Counted from the stretch's first letter, positions 16,375 to 25,844 are shown. The stretch: DNA of 64,000 nucleotides from Scandinavium sp036409475 (GCF_036409475.1 NZ_JAYRCK010000018.1:41541-105540); one strand, 5' to 3'. The notes: a model not told the origin generated them from the letters alone. Made by a program: numbers and translations.

Positions 16375-17625
16375 ATGGCAATTAAAAAACGCAGCGCCAT
16401 TCGTCCTGCTTCGCCCGACGGCGAAGCCATTGCGCTGGCAACAGCGCCTGTAGAATCTGGTTCGGCCTTCTGGAAAGCGCTCCCGCAGCACATTATGTCT
16501 GGCATCTCACGCATGGTGCCGACGTTAATCATGGGCGGGGTTATCCTCGCCATATCGCAACTTATCGCCTACGTCTGGCTGGAGATCCCGCCTGATACCG
16601 GCATGATGGATGCACTTAACTCCGGTAAATTCACTGGCTTCCATCTTTCACTGCTGAAGTTTGGCTATCTGACCGAATCGTTCGGCGGCTTGCTCTTCAG
16701 CTTCGCCATACCGATGTTCTCAGCCTTCGTCGCCAACTCCATCGGCGGCAAGCTGGCGTTCCCGGCAGGATTTATTGGCGGCCTGGTGGCGACTCAGCCC
16801 ACGCTGGTACTCAATTTCGACCCGGAAAAACTGAGCTGGCTTGCGACCAAACCAGTGCCTTCCACCTTTATTGGCGCGCTGATTATCGCCATTGCGGCGG
16901 GCTATCTGGTGAAGTGGCTCAACACTAAAATTTCCGTACCACAGTATCTGCTGGCGTTTAAAAGCACCTTCCTGATCCCGATTCTTTCAGCGCTGTTTGT
17001 GATGCTGGCGATGTATTACGTCATCACGCCGATTGGTGGCTGGCTGAACGCCGGCATGCGCGCAGTACTGCTGGCCGCAGGTCAGGCAGGTTCAATGATG
17101 TACGCCGTCGGGATGGCCGCAGCAACTGCCATTGACCTGGGTGGGCCTATCAACAAAGCCGCAGGGTTTGTCGCGCTTGGCTTTACCACAGACCATGTGC
17201 TGCCGATTACCTCCCGTGCAGTAGCGATTGTTATCCCGCCAATCGGTCTGGGCCTTGCGACGTTGATTGACCGCCGTCTGACCGGAAAACGTCTGTTCAG
17301 CCCGCAGCTTTACCCGCAGGGCAAAACGGCGATGTTCCTCGCGTTTATGGGCATCAGTGAAGGTGCGATTCCGTTCCTGCTGGAGAACCCTATCGCTACC
17401 CTTCCGGCTTATATGGTTGGCGCCATTGCCGGGGCGATGACCGCCACCGCGCTCGGTGCCGTGCAGTGGTTCCCTGAATCGGCCATCTGGGCGTGGCCAC
17501 TGGTGACCAATCTGGGTGCTTATATGCTGAGCATTGCCGTGGGCGCGGTGATCACGGCGCTGCTGGTGGTGCTTATCCGCAACTCAATGCACAAGCGCGG
17601 CAAACTGGCTATCGACACGCTGTAA
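16375..17625 (+). CDS. fryC: PTS fructose-like enzyme IIC FryC
   Basis: Inner-membrane sugar permease subunit of the Fry PTS; 416 residues (E. coli 415). A ~40-residue polar N-terminus precedes about nine or ten transmembrane segments. The conserved EIIC-Fru loop AFVANSIGGKLAFPAGFIGG and the motif GISEGAIPFL are present; the latter is the substrate-binding GxxE-type region. It lies 22 bp after fryB with its own Shine-Dalgarno AGGGG. Together with FryB and the FryA C-terminal domain it makes a full EIIABC. Its substrate cannot be deduced from sequence. Confidence 0.9.
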   Translation: MAIKKRSAIRPASPDGEAIALATAPVESGSAFWKALPQHIMSGISRMVPTLIMGGVILAISQLIAYVWLEIPPDTGMMDALNSGKFTGFHLSLLKFGYLTESFGGLLFSFAIPMFSAFVANSIGGKLAFPAGFIGGLVATQPTLVLNFDPEKLSWLATKPVPSTFIGALIIAIAAGYLVKWLNTKISVPQYLLAFKSTFLIPILSALFVMLAMYYVITPIGGWLNAGMRAVLLAAGQAGSMMYAVGMAAATAIDLGGPINKAAGFVALGFTTDHVLPITSRAVAIVIPPIGLGLATLIDRRLTGKRLFSPQLYPQGKTAMFLAFMGISEGAIPFLLENPIATLPAYMVGAIAGAMTATALGAVQWFPESAIWAWPLVTNLGAYMLSIAVGAVITALLVVLIRNSMHKRGKLAIDTL

Positions 17626-17638
17626 GGAGAAAACGGAT

Positions 17639-18724
17639 ATGGCTTTACTGGCAGCGTTACGGGCATGGCTGGAAGCAGAACAGCTTGATGGGGTCATCAT
17701 CTCTTCCCGACAAAACAAGCAGCCGCATTTCGGCTTTGCGACCAGCTCCGGCTACGTGATTGTCACCCGGCAGCACGCGCACATTCTGGTGGATTTCCGC
17801 TACTACAGCGATGTGGCTGCCCGTACGAAAGGCTACCAGTTGCATCTGCTGGACAGCGGACATTCCTTGTCTTCTGTGGTTAACCAACTGGCGCAAGAGG
17901 AAGATCTCCAGCGCCTGGGCTTTGAAGGCGACCAGGTGAGCTGGCAAACCGGCAATCAGTGGCAGACTGCGATGCACCCCACACTGGTTAGCAAGTCGCT
18001 GGATTCGCTGCGGCAGATTAAGAGCGCCGAAGAAATCGCCTTGATTCGTGTCGCCTGCGGGATAGCCGATGCGACAGCAGACCATATCCGTCGTTTTATC
18101 CAGCCCGGCATGCGCGAACGTGAAGTTGCAGCCGAGCTGGAGTGGTACATGAAACAACATGGGGCAGAAAAGCCTTCCTTCGACACCATCGTGGCCAGCG
18201 GTACACGTGGCGCGCTGCCTCACGGCAAGGCCTCAGAGAAGGTCATTGTAGCGGGCGAGCTGGTCACTCTCGATTTTGGCGCGCAATACCAGGGATATTG
18301 CTCCGACATGACTCGCACATTTTTGGTTGCGGGTCGATACGCCAACGCAGAGCAGTCACCGCTCTACGAGGTCTATCAAACCGTGCTGAACGCACAGCTG
18401 GCGGCAATTGCAGCCATTCGTCCCGGCGTGGCATGCCACACGGTAGACAGCGCGGCAAGAACACTGATTAGCGATGCAGGTTACGGCCCTCATTTCGGAC
18501 ATAACACCGGGCACGCCATCGGTATTGATGTGCATGAGAACCCGCGTTTTTCACCCACAGACACCACGTTGTTACAGCCAGGCATGCTGCTGACCGTCGA
18601 ACCGGGGATCTATCTGGAAGGTGAAGGCGGGGTGCGCATTGAAGACGTTGTGCTGGTGACGGAAAGCGGCGCAGAGGTGCTGTATCAGACCCCGAAAACG
18701 CTGCTGATGACAGGAGAAGCGTAA
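17639..18724 (+). CDS. ypdF: Aminopeptidase YpdF (M24, Xaa-Pro/Met type)
   Basis: Cytoplasmic metallopeptidase of family M24; 361 residues as in E. coli. The C-terminal pita-bread domain carries all five metal ligands: Asp in VTLDFGAQYQG and CSDMTRTF, His in NTGHAIGIDVHE, and Glu in TVEPGIYLEG and GVRIEDVVL. E. coli YpdF is a methionine/proline aminopeptidase. A strong AAGGAG precedes the ATG, 13 bp after fryC; the stop overlaps the ypdE start (TAATG). Coupling of peptidases to a PTS suggests use of glycated or amino-sugar peptides, but that is inference. Confidence 0.92.
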   Translation: MALLAALRAWLEAEQLDGVIISSRQNKQPHFGFATSSGYVIVTRQHAHILVDFRYYSDVAARTKGYQLHLLDSGHSLSSVVNQLAQEEDLQRLGFEGDQVSWQTGNQWQTAMHPTLVSKSLDSLRQIKSAEEIALIRVACGIADATADHIRRFIQPGMREREVAAELEWYMKQHGAEKPSFDTIVASGTRGALPHGKASEKVIVAGELVTLDFGAQYQGYCSDMTRTFLVAGRYANAEQSPLYEVYQTVLNAQLAAIAAIRPGVACHTVDSAARTLISDAGYGPHFGHNTGHAIGIDVHENPRFSPTDTTLLQPGMLLTVEPGIYLEGEGGVRIEDVVLVTESGAEVLYQTPKTLLMTGEA

Positions 18725-19764
18725 TGGATATCGCGTTACTTAAAGCCCTTAGCGAGGCCGATGCGATTGCCGCCTCCGAGCAGGAAGTCCGGCAAATTTT
18801 GCTGCGTGAAGCCGATGCGCTGGGGAAAGAAGTCCTGTTCGACGGCCTTGGCTCAACCCTGATTCGCCTCAACGAAAGCAGCGGACCAAAAGTGATGATC
18901 TGCGCGCACATGGATGAAGTCGGGTTTATGGTGCGCAGTATTTCGTCGCAGGGCGCAATTGACGTCATTCCCATTGGCAATGTGCGCATGGCCGCTCGAG
19001 AACTTCAGCCGGTGCGTATTACCACCCGAAATGGCACTAAAATTCAGGGTCTGCTCGACGGTGAACGTCAGGGCAACGAGGTGACAAAACTGCGCGTCGA
19101 TGTCGGGGCATGCAATGCAGATGAAGTAGCCGACATGGGCATTGAACCTGGCGACCGCGTGACGTTTGCCACCCCGTTCAGTGAACTCCCCTTCGGGCGT
19201 TTGATGGGGAAAGCATTTGACGACAGGCTTGGCTGTTATCTGCTGCTCAGCCTGTTGCGCGAACTTCATCAAACCCCGCTGAATGCTGAAGTCTGGCTGG
19301 TGGCAAGCTCCAGCGAAGAGGTTGGACTTCGAGGCGGGCAAACGGCCACCCGGAAAATCAATCCTCAGCTTGCCATCGTGCTGGACACCGCCTGCTGGGC
19401 AAAGAACTTCGATTTCGGCAGCGACAACCACCGGCAAATCGGTCAAGGCCCGATGCTGGTGATGTACGACAAAACGCTGATCGCCCCACCTCGTCTTACG
19501 GCCTGGGTGGAAGACATCGCCGCTCGTCACGCCATCCCTTTACAACGCGATATGTTCAGCAATGGTGGGACTGACGGCGGTGCTGTTCACCTTTCTGGCA
19601 CCGGAATTCCGACCGTCGTGCTTGGCCCACCGACGCGCCATGGACACTGTGCGGCGTCGATTGCCGACGCGAACGATATCGACCTGACGCACCAGCTCCT
19701 GCTGGCGCTGCTCCACAACGTGAATGCCAAAACCGTTTCTCATCTGACGGACTTCAGATGCTGA
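18724..19764 (+). CDS. ypdE: Aminopeptidase YpdE (M42 family)
   Basis: Cytoplasmic M42-family metallo-aminopeptidase, 346 residues (E. coli 345). The co-catalytic metal ligands are visible: His in CAHMDEVGF, Asp in KAFDDRLG, Glu pair in SSSEEVGLRGG, Asp in VLDTACWAK and His in RHGHCAAS. E. coli YpdE works with YpdF on short peptides and removes N-terminal residues up to a proline. Translation is coupled to ypdF by a one-base stop/start overlap. The family forms large tetrahedral dodecamers. Confidence 0.92.
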   Translation: MDIALLKALSEADAIAASEQEVRQILLREADALGKEVLFDGLGSTLIRLNESSGPKVMICAHMDEVGFMVRSISSQGAIDVIPIGNVRMAARELQPVRITTRNGTKIQGLLDGERQGNEVTKLRVDVGACNADEVADMGIEPGDRVTFATPFSELPFGRLMGKAFDDRLGCYLLLSLLRELHQTPLNAEVWLVASSSEEVGLRGGQTATRKINPQLAIVLDTACWAKNFDFGSDNHRQIGQGPMLVMYDKTLIAPPRLTAWVEDIAARHAIPLQRDMFSNGGTDGGAVHLSGTGIPTVVLGPPTRHGHCAASIADANDIDLTHQLLLALLHNVNAKTVSHLTDFRC

Positions 19765-19786
19765 TTTTGCGCTTACAGGACCCGTT

Positions 19787-22285
19787 ATGCTGACTCTCGA
19801 CTTTTTATGCCCGCTGCCCAATGGCCTGCACGCTCGCCCTGCCTGGGCGCTAAAAGAGCAATGCAGCGTCTGGCGCAGCGACATTCGCTTTATCAATCAC
19901 CGGATGAATACCCACGCCGACGGCAAAAGTTCGCTGGCGCTGGTGAGTACCGGCACCCTGTTTAACGACAGCTGCTCGCTGGAAATCAGCGGCAGCGATG
20001 AAGAGCAGGCACGTCGCGTGCTGAAAGAGTATCTCGACCGCGAATTCATCGACAGCGACAGCGTGCAACCCTCTGCCTCCGCGCCTGTCGCCCACCCTTT
20101 GCCCCGCTCGCTTTCTCGCCTGCGCCCTCACCTGCTTACCGGCAGCATTTTGGCCGAAGGAATTGGCAGCGGCGAACTGACCGTGTGGCGTAATGACAGC
20201 CTTGAGCGCTACCGCAGCATACCGCCCGGCCCGGAGGACATGACTCGTCTTGAACACAGCCTTGCTGAGCTGGCCGACAACCTCAACCACCAGCTGCGTG
20301 AACTTGGCGGTGACAGCAAAACCATTCTCAGCGCCCACCTGTCGCTGATTCAGGATGAGGAATTTGCCAGCAATATCCGCCGCCTGATGCGTGACACCCA
20401 GCTTGGGCTGGCGTCTGCCATCATCGACAACATGGAGGCGATTTGCGACAAACTGCTGGCGTCGAGCAGTGATTATCTGCGTGAACGCGCCAGCGACATT
20501 CGCGACATCAGTGAACGGCTGCTGGATATCACCTGGCCGGAGTACCGCAGCCAGGACGTGCTGCACCTGACGCGCCCAACCATCCTTATCGCCGAAGACC
20601 TGACGCCGAGCCAGTTTCTGAATCTCAACCTGTCTCAGCTCAAAGGCATGGTGCTGGAAAAAACAGGCCGCACTTCGCACACGCTGATCCTGGCTCGCGC
20701 CGCTTCGGTGCCGGTCCTGAACGGCTTTAGCGTGGCAGAGCTTAGCGTGTTCGAACACCAGTCGGTCATTCTGGACGGGCAATGTGGCGTGCTGGTGATT
20801 TCTCCCGATGAACCGGTCAAAGAGTACTACCAGCTCGCACGCCAGTTGGCTGACGCCCGAAGCGAGCGCCAGATGCGTGACGCGGCGCTGCCCGCCGTTT
20901 CTCGCGATGGCCATCATCTCGAAATTGCCGCCAACATTGGCAGCGCTCTGGAAGCGCCCGGCGCATTCAGCCTGGGTGCGGAAGGCATCGGTTTGTTCCG
21001 CAGCGAAATGCTGTATATGGACAGGCAAACGCCGCCGGACGAACAGGAGCAATTCGAAGCCTATCAGCAGGTGCTGATGGCCGCAGGCGGCGACAAGCCG
21101 GTTATCTTCCGCACCATGGACATTGGCGGTGATAAGCAACTGAACTACCTGAATATCCCGCAGGAAGAAAATCCTTTCCTGGGCTATCGCGCAGTGAGAA
21201 TTTACCCGGAATTCGCCGGATTATTTCGTACCCAGCTGCGCGCCATTTTACGTGCAGGCACCTGTGGCAATGCCCGTTTGATGATCCCCATGGTGCATAG
21301 CCTTGACCAAATTTTGTGGGTGAAGAACACGCTGAACGACGTCAAAATCGAGCTTCAGCAGGAAGGATTACGTTACGCCGATAACCTGCCGCTGGGGATC
21401 ATGGTCGAAGTGCCGTCGGTCTGCTACATCATTGACCACTTCTGCGAAGAGGTCGATTTCTTCAGCATCGGCTCTAACGATATGACCCAATATTTGTATG
21501 CTGTGGATCGCAATAACCCGCGAGTCTCTCCGCTGTACAACCCGATTACGCCGTCGTTTTTACGCATGCTGCGCCAGATAACGACCGTTGCCCATCGCCA
21601 TGACAAATGGGTCGGCATCTGCGGCGAACTGGGCGGTGAAACCCGCTATCTGCCGCTAATGTTGGGGCTGGGTTTAGATGAACTGAGCATGAGCGGGCCG
21701 CGCATTCCGGAAGTGAAAAGCCAGCTTCGCCAGCTCGACAGCGCCGCTTGTCGCACACTGGCTGATAAAGCCTGCGATTGCCGCAGCGCCGAAGAGATAG
21801 AAGCGTTACTGAACGAGTTCACGCCCCAGGAAGAAGCCCGCCCGCTGCTGGCGCTGGAGAACATTCTGTTTCTCGATAAAGCGTGGTGTAAAGAGCAGGT
21901 TATCCAGCTGCTGTGCGGGAATTTGTGCGTCACCGGGCGCACGGATAAACCGGCAGAGCTTGAGGAAGATATCTGGCAGCGTGAAGAGATTGTCACCACC
22001 GGCGTGGGCTTTGGTGTCGCCATCCCGCACACCAAATCGGCGTGGATACGTCATTCGAGCATCAGTATTGCGCGGCTGCCCTCGCAGATTGACTGGCAAT
22101 CAGAGATGGGCGAAGTGGAGTTGGTTATCATGCTGACGCTCGGTGAAAGCGAAGGGATTAACCACGTGAAGGTCTTTTCGCAGCTGGCGCGCAAACTGGT
22201 GAACAAGCAGTTCCGCCAGTCGCTGATGGCCGCCACGGATGCACAAGCCATTCTGGCCTTGCTGGAAGCCGAGCTGAGCTTCTGA
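19787..22285 (+). CDS. fryA: Multiphosphoryl transfer protein FryA (HPr-EI-EIIA)
   Basis: Fused PTS phosphocarrier of 832 residues (E. coli FryA 831). Domains in order: HPr-like (residues ~1-90, phospho-His15 in PNGLHARPA), enzyme I (~115-660, phospho-His in KTGRTSHTLILAR; PEP-binding stretches MIPMVHSL, FSIGSNDMTQY and GICGELGG), and EIIA-Fru (~690-832, His in GVAIPHTKSA). It can pass phosphate from PEP to FryB without the general PTS proteins. It is the last gene of the operon, 22 bp after ypdE, and ends 2 bp from the convergent ypdC stop codon, with no room for a separate terminator. Confidence 0.92.
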   Translation: MLTLDFLCPLPNGLHARPAWALKEQCSVWRSDIRFINHRMNTHADGKSSLALVSTGTLFNDSCSLEISGSDEEQARRVLKEYLDREFIDSDSVQPSASAPVAHPLPRSLSRLRPHLLTGSILAEGIGSGELTVWRNDSLERYRSIPPGPEDMTRLEHSLAELADNLNHQLRELGGDSKTILSAHLSLIQDEEFASNIRRLMRDTQLGLASAIIDNMEAICDKLLASSSDYLRERASDIRDISERLLDITWPEYRSQDVLHLTRPTILIAEDLTPSQFLNLNLSQLKGMVLEKTGRTSHTLILARAASVPVLNGFSVAELSVFEHQSVILDGQCGVLVISPDEPVKEYYQLARQLADARSERQMRDAALPAVSRDGHHLEIAANIGSALEAPGAFSLGAEGIGLFRSEMLYMDRQTPPDEQEQFEAYQQVLMAAGGDKPVIFRTMDIGGDKQLNYLNIPQEENPFLGYRAVRIYPEFAGLFRTQLRAILRAGTCGNARLMIPMVHSLDQILWVKNTLNDVKIELQQEGLRYADNLPLGIMVEVPSVCYIIDHFCEEVDFFSIGSNDMTQYLYAVDRNNPRVSPLYNPITPSFLRMLRQITTVAHRHDKWVGICGELGGETRYLPLMLGLGLDELSMSGPRIPEVKSQLRQLDSAACRTLADKACDCRSAEEIEALLNEFTPQEEARPLLALENILFLDKAWCKEQVIQLLCGNLCVTGRTDKPAELEEDIWQREEIVTTGVGFGVAIPHTKSAWIRHSSISIARLPSQIDWQSEMGEVELVIMLTLGESEGINHVKVFSQLARKLVNKQFRQSLMAATDAQAILALLEAELSF

Positions 22286-22287
22286 CG

Positions 22288-23160
22288 TTACAGAAAACGA
22301 GACCGGTATTCCCCCGGCGTCAGCCCAAACTGGCGCCGGAACAAACGGCTGAAATAGTCACTGTCCGCAAACCCGCAACGCAGCGCCACATCGCCAATCG
22401 GCAGGTGGTATTTCTGCAAAATCATTCGTGCTTTTGCCATTCTCACCCAACGTAAATAATCGACAAAACTCATCGTGCCCTGCTGGCGGAACAGCCGCGA
22501 AAGATGGTTCGGTGTGATGTTGAAAAAGCTCGCCACCGATTCCCGCGTCAAAGGCTGGGCGTAGTTGTCCTGTAGCCAGTTGCAGATGCTTTTGTACAAA
22601 AACTGAGGGCGGCTCGGCGCACCGTCCGCGCTGGTGGTGACACTCTTTCGGCACAGATGCAGCAGGCTGAGCGTCAAAGGCTGAATGATTTGCTGATCCT
22701 GCGGGGAGCGGCTCAACAGCGTCAGCGCTGTCAGCATGGCCTCACCTTCGCCACGTTGCTGATGAGGAATTTCGATTTTGCGCAGCGGTTCCGGCGTGCC
22801 GCCGTTGCGGCTGTCATAAAAGGCCATGCCCGTCCAGGCAGGCGCGAACACCATGCTTAACATCATCGAGGAGCGTGTGAACAACGGCACGTTAGCCGCG
22901 CGGGCAGGAATAAACAGCATCTCGCCTTGCCTGATAGTGAACTGGCTCTCATCCAGTTTGTTGCCATATTCCCCGCGCAGAACCACTTCCAGACGCGGTA
23001 AATCGAGGCACAAGCCGCCCACAGGAAGCGCTTTTGGCGATCCAGCAAACCAGACGCGCCCTAATCGCTCAGGATTAAGCACCAGTCCACTCAGTAAGTC
23101 AGCAAAGAAACGCTGATCGGCAGGGAGTTGCGTAACAGGCATGCGGAAACTCAGTGGCAA
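22288..23160 (-). CDS. ypdC: AraC-family regulator YpdC
   Basis: A 290-residue AraC/XylS-type regulator. An N-terminal cupin-like sensing domain (~1-170) is followed by the two helix-turn-helix motifs: FFNITPNHLSRLFRQQG and the second at CGFADSDYFSRLFRRQFG, ending with the family-typical PGEYR. Position convergent with fryA is as in E. coli, so it is probably the local regulator of the fry genes, although no target has been shown to my knowledge. The start is uncertain: TTG at 23160 gives MPLSFRMP, while an ATG at 23142 would shorten it by six codons; neither has a clear Shine-Dalgarno sequence. Confidence 0.85.
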   Translation of the reverse strand: MPLSFRMPVTQLPADQRFFADLLSGLVLNPERLGRVWFAGSPKALPVGGLCLDLPRLEVVLRGEYGNKLDESQFTIRQGEMLFIPARAANVPLFTRSSMMLSMVFAPAWTGMAFYDSRNGGTPEPLRKIEIPHQQRGEGEAMLTALTLLSRSPQDQQIIQPLTLSLLHLCRKSVTTSADGAPSRPQFLYKSICNWLQDNYAQPLTRESVASFFNITPNHLSRLFRQQGTMSFVDYLRWVRMAKARMILQKYHLPIGDVALRCGFADSDYFSRLFRRQFGLTPGEYRSRFL

Positions 23161-23199
23161 GAAAAAGCTGAGTTTACCCGATTCATCCGGGGAAGTACG

Positions 23200-23220
23200 C
23201 CCGGCACATCACGTGCCGGG
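23200..23220. terminator. Stem-loop between ypdC and hydrolase gene
   Basis: Stem CCCGGCAC, loop ATCAC, complementary arm GTGCCGGG, directly after the stop codon of the leftward hydrolase gene. There is no strong T-run on the minus strand; a weak terminator or 3' stabiliser. Confidence 0.45.
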
Positions 23221-23228
23221 CATTTCCA

Positions 23229-24059
23229 TTACGACTGAATAAACGCCAGCAAATCTTCGTTAATTTGCTGCTTGTGAGTGGTGCAGATCCCGTGAGAACC
23301 GCCCTGATAAACCTTCAGTTCTGAATGCGGCAGGATCTCAGCGGCCACCTTGCCACAGGTTTCGAACGGCACTATCTGGTCATCGTCGCCGTGAATCACC
23401 AGCGTTGGGATAGTCATACGCTTCAGGTCTTCGCGCAGATCGGTTTCTGAAAATGCTTTAACACAGTCATAAAGCGCTTTAATGGAGCCCTGCAAACCCT
23501 GAGCGACAAAGCTATCGCGTACCGCTTCTGACGCTTTCGCCCCAGAGCGATTGTAGCCATAAAACGCCATGGTCAGTTCGTGGAAGAACGCGCCACGGTC
23601 ATTCACCACGCCTTCACGAATGCCGTCAAACACCTCTTTGGGCACGCCGTTTGGGTTGAAATCGGTTTTCACCATGATGGGGGTGACGGCACCAATCAAC
23701 ACCGCTTTGGCTACGCGATCGGTGCCATGGCGACCGATATAGCGCGCCACTTCGCCGCCGCCGGTGGAATGCCCGACATGCACGGCATCTTTCAATTTAA
23801 GGTGTGCCGTCAGTTCTGCCAGATCGTCGGCATACTGGTCCATGCTATGTCCGTCCCAGGGCTGTGAGGATCGGCCATGCCCACGGCGATCGTGTGCAAT
23901 CACGCGGAAACCGCGTGACCCGAGAAACAGCATCTGGTCTTCAAACGCATCTGCCGTTAGGGGCCAACCGTGGCTGAACACCACGGGCTGACCGCTTCCC
24001 CAGTCTTTGAAATAGAGACTACTGCCATCTTTCAGGGTCAATTTATCGTAACCACTCAT
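23229..24059 (-). CDS. Alpha/beta hydrolase, non-heme chloroperoxidase/arylesterase type
   Basis: A 276-residue cytoplasmic alpha/beta hydrolase. Catalytic Ser98 lies in the nucleophile elbow GHSTGGG, the acid in HGDDDQIVP and the histidine in GGSHGIC; the HGWPL oxyanion motif is at residues 30-34. Proteins of this type (cofactor-free haloperoxidases/perhydrolases) are mainly esterases in vivo, so the physiological substrate is unknown. The ATG chosen follows CAGGAGATCCC; an open frame continues 48 codons upstream but lacks an initiation signal. It is a single gene between ypdC and gntP and not part of either operon. Confidence 0.85.
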   Translation of the reverse strand: MSGYDKLTLKDGSSLYFKDWGSGQPVVFSHGWPLTADAFEDQMLFLGSRGFRVIAHDRRGHGRSSQPWDGHSMDQYADDLAELTAHLKLKDAVHVGHSTGGGEVARYIGRHGTDRVAKAVLIGAVTPIMVKTDFNPNGVPKEVFDGIREGVVNDRGAFFHELTMAFYGYNRSGAKASEAVRDSFVAQGLQGSIKALYDCVKAFSETDLREDLKRMTIPTLVIHGDDDQIVPFETCGKVAAEILPHSELKVYQGGSHGICTTHKQQINEDLLAFIQS

Positions 24060-24244
24060 GGGATCTCCTGTTTCCTGAATAGGCTGACGCCGGGAGGCGC
24101 AGCGGTGCTTATCAAGGATAAGACAGATTTGAGATCGGTCACGTTTATCGAACAAATATTCTTCAAATCGATAAATCTTCCGGATATTTGAACCCCGTCG
24201 CAAAGTGTTAATAAATGTGTCCGATCGTATTTACAGCACCCGTG

Positions 24245-24274
24245 ATGTTACCAGTATCATGTTACCGGTATCAG
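24245..24274 (+). promoter_or_regulatory. Two overlapping GntR-like operators upstream of the gluconate permease
   Basis: Two 16-bp near-palindromes overlap by two bases: ATGTTACCAGTATCAT at 24245-24260 and ATGTTACCGGTATCAG at 24259-24274. They resemble the gluconate repressor (GntR/IdnR) operators of the E. coli gnt genes, of the form TGTTACCNGTA. They lie 70-100 bp before the permease ATG. No gntR gene is in the window, so control would be in trans. Confidence 0.7.
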
Positions 24275-24343
24275 TGATAAATGCAGGGATTAAGCCACGC
24301 AATCACTACCTCTTTTGCTGTCACGATCACAGAGGATATTAAG

Positions 24344-25720
24344 ATGACAGAAGTCACGAACGCACTCGGAGCCGGAACGCTGCTCGGCATCGCCGCAGGT
24401 GCCGTCGCACTCCTGCTGGTATTGATCATGCGCTTTAAAGTGCATGCCTTTTTAGCCTTAACCCTTGTCAGCATCGTGGTAGCACTGCTGACCGGTATTT
24501 CGTTTGATAAAGTGGTTCCCACTCTGCTGACCGGTTTCGGTGGCACGCTGGCTGGCGTCGCGCTGCTGGTCGGGCTGGGGGCCATGATTGGTCGTTTACT
24601 TGAGGTGTCCGGTGGCGCAAAAGTGCTGGCCGATACCCTCATCAACAAGTTTGGTGAACACCGTGCGCCGTTTGCGCTGGGTGTGGCCTCATTGCTGTTC
24701 GGTTTCCCTATCTTCTTCGACGCCGGTCTGGTGGTGATGCTGCCTATCATCTTCAGCGTGGCGAAGCAGTTTGGCGGTTCCACGCTGAAATATGCTTTCC
24801 CGGCTGCGGGTGCTTTTGCGGTCATGCACGCACTGGTTCCGCCACACCCTGGTCCGGTTGCAGCCAGTGAACTACTTGGCGCGAACATCGGCCTGTTGGT
24901 GATTGTGGGTCTGATTATCGCCCTGCCAACCTGGTACATCGGCGCGTATCTGTACGGCCTGTATGCCGGTAAGAAATTCGACATCAAACTGCCGTCTTCT
25001 TTCCTCGGCGAAGTGGAAGCCGATGCGAACCACAAGCCGCCTTCATTCGGCATGGTACTGACCATCCTGCTGATGCCGCTGGTGCTGATTTTCCTTGAAA
25101 CCGGTTTAAACACCGCCGTGGTATTAGGCTGGGTCGCCAAAGACGACACCGTGGTGAACTTCCTGCGTATGCTCGGTAAAACCCCGGTGGCGTTGCTGAT
25201 CACCGTGTTCTTTGCACTGGCTGTTTTCAGCCGTCAGCACAGCCTCAAGCATCTGGAAAAAATCTGTGACGGCGCATTAGGCCCTATCTGCGGCATCATT
25301 CTGGTGACGGGTGCAGGCGGGATGTTCGGTGGCGTTCTGCGTGCCAGCGGTATCGGCGACGCGCTGGCGGGTGTGCTGTCTGATACCGGCATGCCAATCA
25401 TCATCGCGGCCTTCGTGATTTCCACGGCGCTGCGTGTGGCACAAGGTTCTGCTACCGTCGCGCTGACCACCACCGCGGCGCTGGTGGCTCCAATGGTTCA
25501 TGCCACAACCGGCATCAGCCAGCTTGATTTGTGCTTTATCGTTATCGCCATCGCAGGCGGCGCAACTGTGCTGTCGCACGTCAACGACTCAGGTTTCTGG
25601 CTGGTCGGTCGCTTCCTCGAAATGGACGAGAAGACCACACTGAAAACCTGGACAGTCATGGAGACTCTGCTTGGCAGCATCGCCTTCCTGCTGGCGCTGA
25701 TTGGCAGCCTGATCTTCTAA
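24344..25720 (+). CDS. GntP-family gluconate:H+ symporter
   Basis: A 458-residue inner-membrane permease of the GntP family, with about 12-14 hydrophobic segments. Typical stretches are GLGAMIGRLLEVSGGA, PIFFDAGLVVMLP, HALVPPHPGPVAA and the C-terminal ATVLSHVNDSGFWL. The ATG at 24344 has AGAGGA seven bases upstream; an earlier in-frame start at 24281 lies near the operators and lacks such a signal. GntR-type operators upstream support gluconate or a related sugar acid as substrate. I cannot assign it to a specific paralogue such as gntP, gntT or gntU. It ends in a strong terminator. Confidence 0.88.
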   Translation: MTEVTNALGAGTLLGIAAGAVALLLVLIMRFKVHAFLALTLVSIVVALLTGISFDKVVPTLLTGFGGTLAGVALLVGLGAMIGRLLEVSGGAKVLADTLINKFGEHRAPFALGVASLLFGFPIFFDAGLVVMLPIIFSVAKQFGGSTLKYAFPAAGAFAVMHALVPPHPGPVAASELLGANIGLLVIVGLIIALPTWYIGAYLYGLYAGKKFDIKLPSSFLGEVEADANHKPPSFGMVLTILLMPLVLIFLETGLNTAVVLGWVAKDDTVVNFLRMLGKTPVALLITVFFALAVFSRQHSLKHLEKICDGALGPICGIILVTGAGGMFGGVLRASGIGDALAGVLSDTGMPIIIAAFVISTALRVAQGSATVALTTTAALVAPMVHATTGISQLDLCFIVIAIAGGATVLSHVNDSGFWLVGRFLEMDEKTTLKTWTVMETLLGSIAFLLALIGSLIF

Positions 25721-25775
25721 TGTGAGCCAAATCACTTCAAAGATCTGACGACAGTCAGTATGATGGTTCTACCCC

Positions 25776-25810
25776 AAAACCCTCGTCTTGCACGACGAGG
25801 GTTTTCTTTT
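25776..25810 (+). terminator. Terminator of the gluconate permease gene
   Basis: A 12-bp stem AAAACCCTCGTC with loop TTGCAC and complementary arm, followed by CTTTT; 55 bp after the stop codon. Confidence 0.85.
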
Positions 25811-25844
25811 GGATACAGGTACCTGGAAAAACATGGAGTAAACG

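Noticed and set aside
19850..21139. 429-residue minus-strand open frame inside fryA
   Set aside because: An antisense shadow of a well-supported 832-residue PTS gene; the peptide has no domain signature and no initiation signal.
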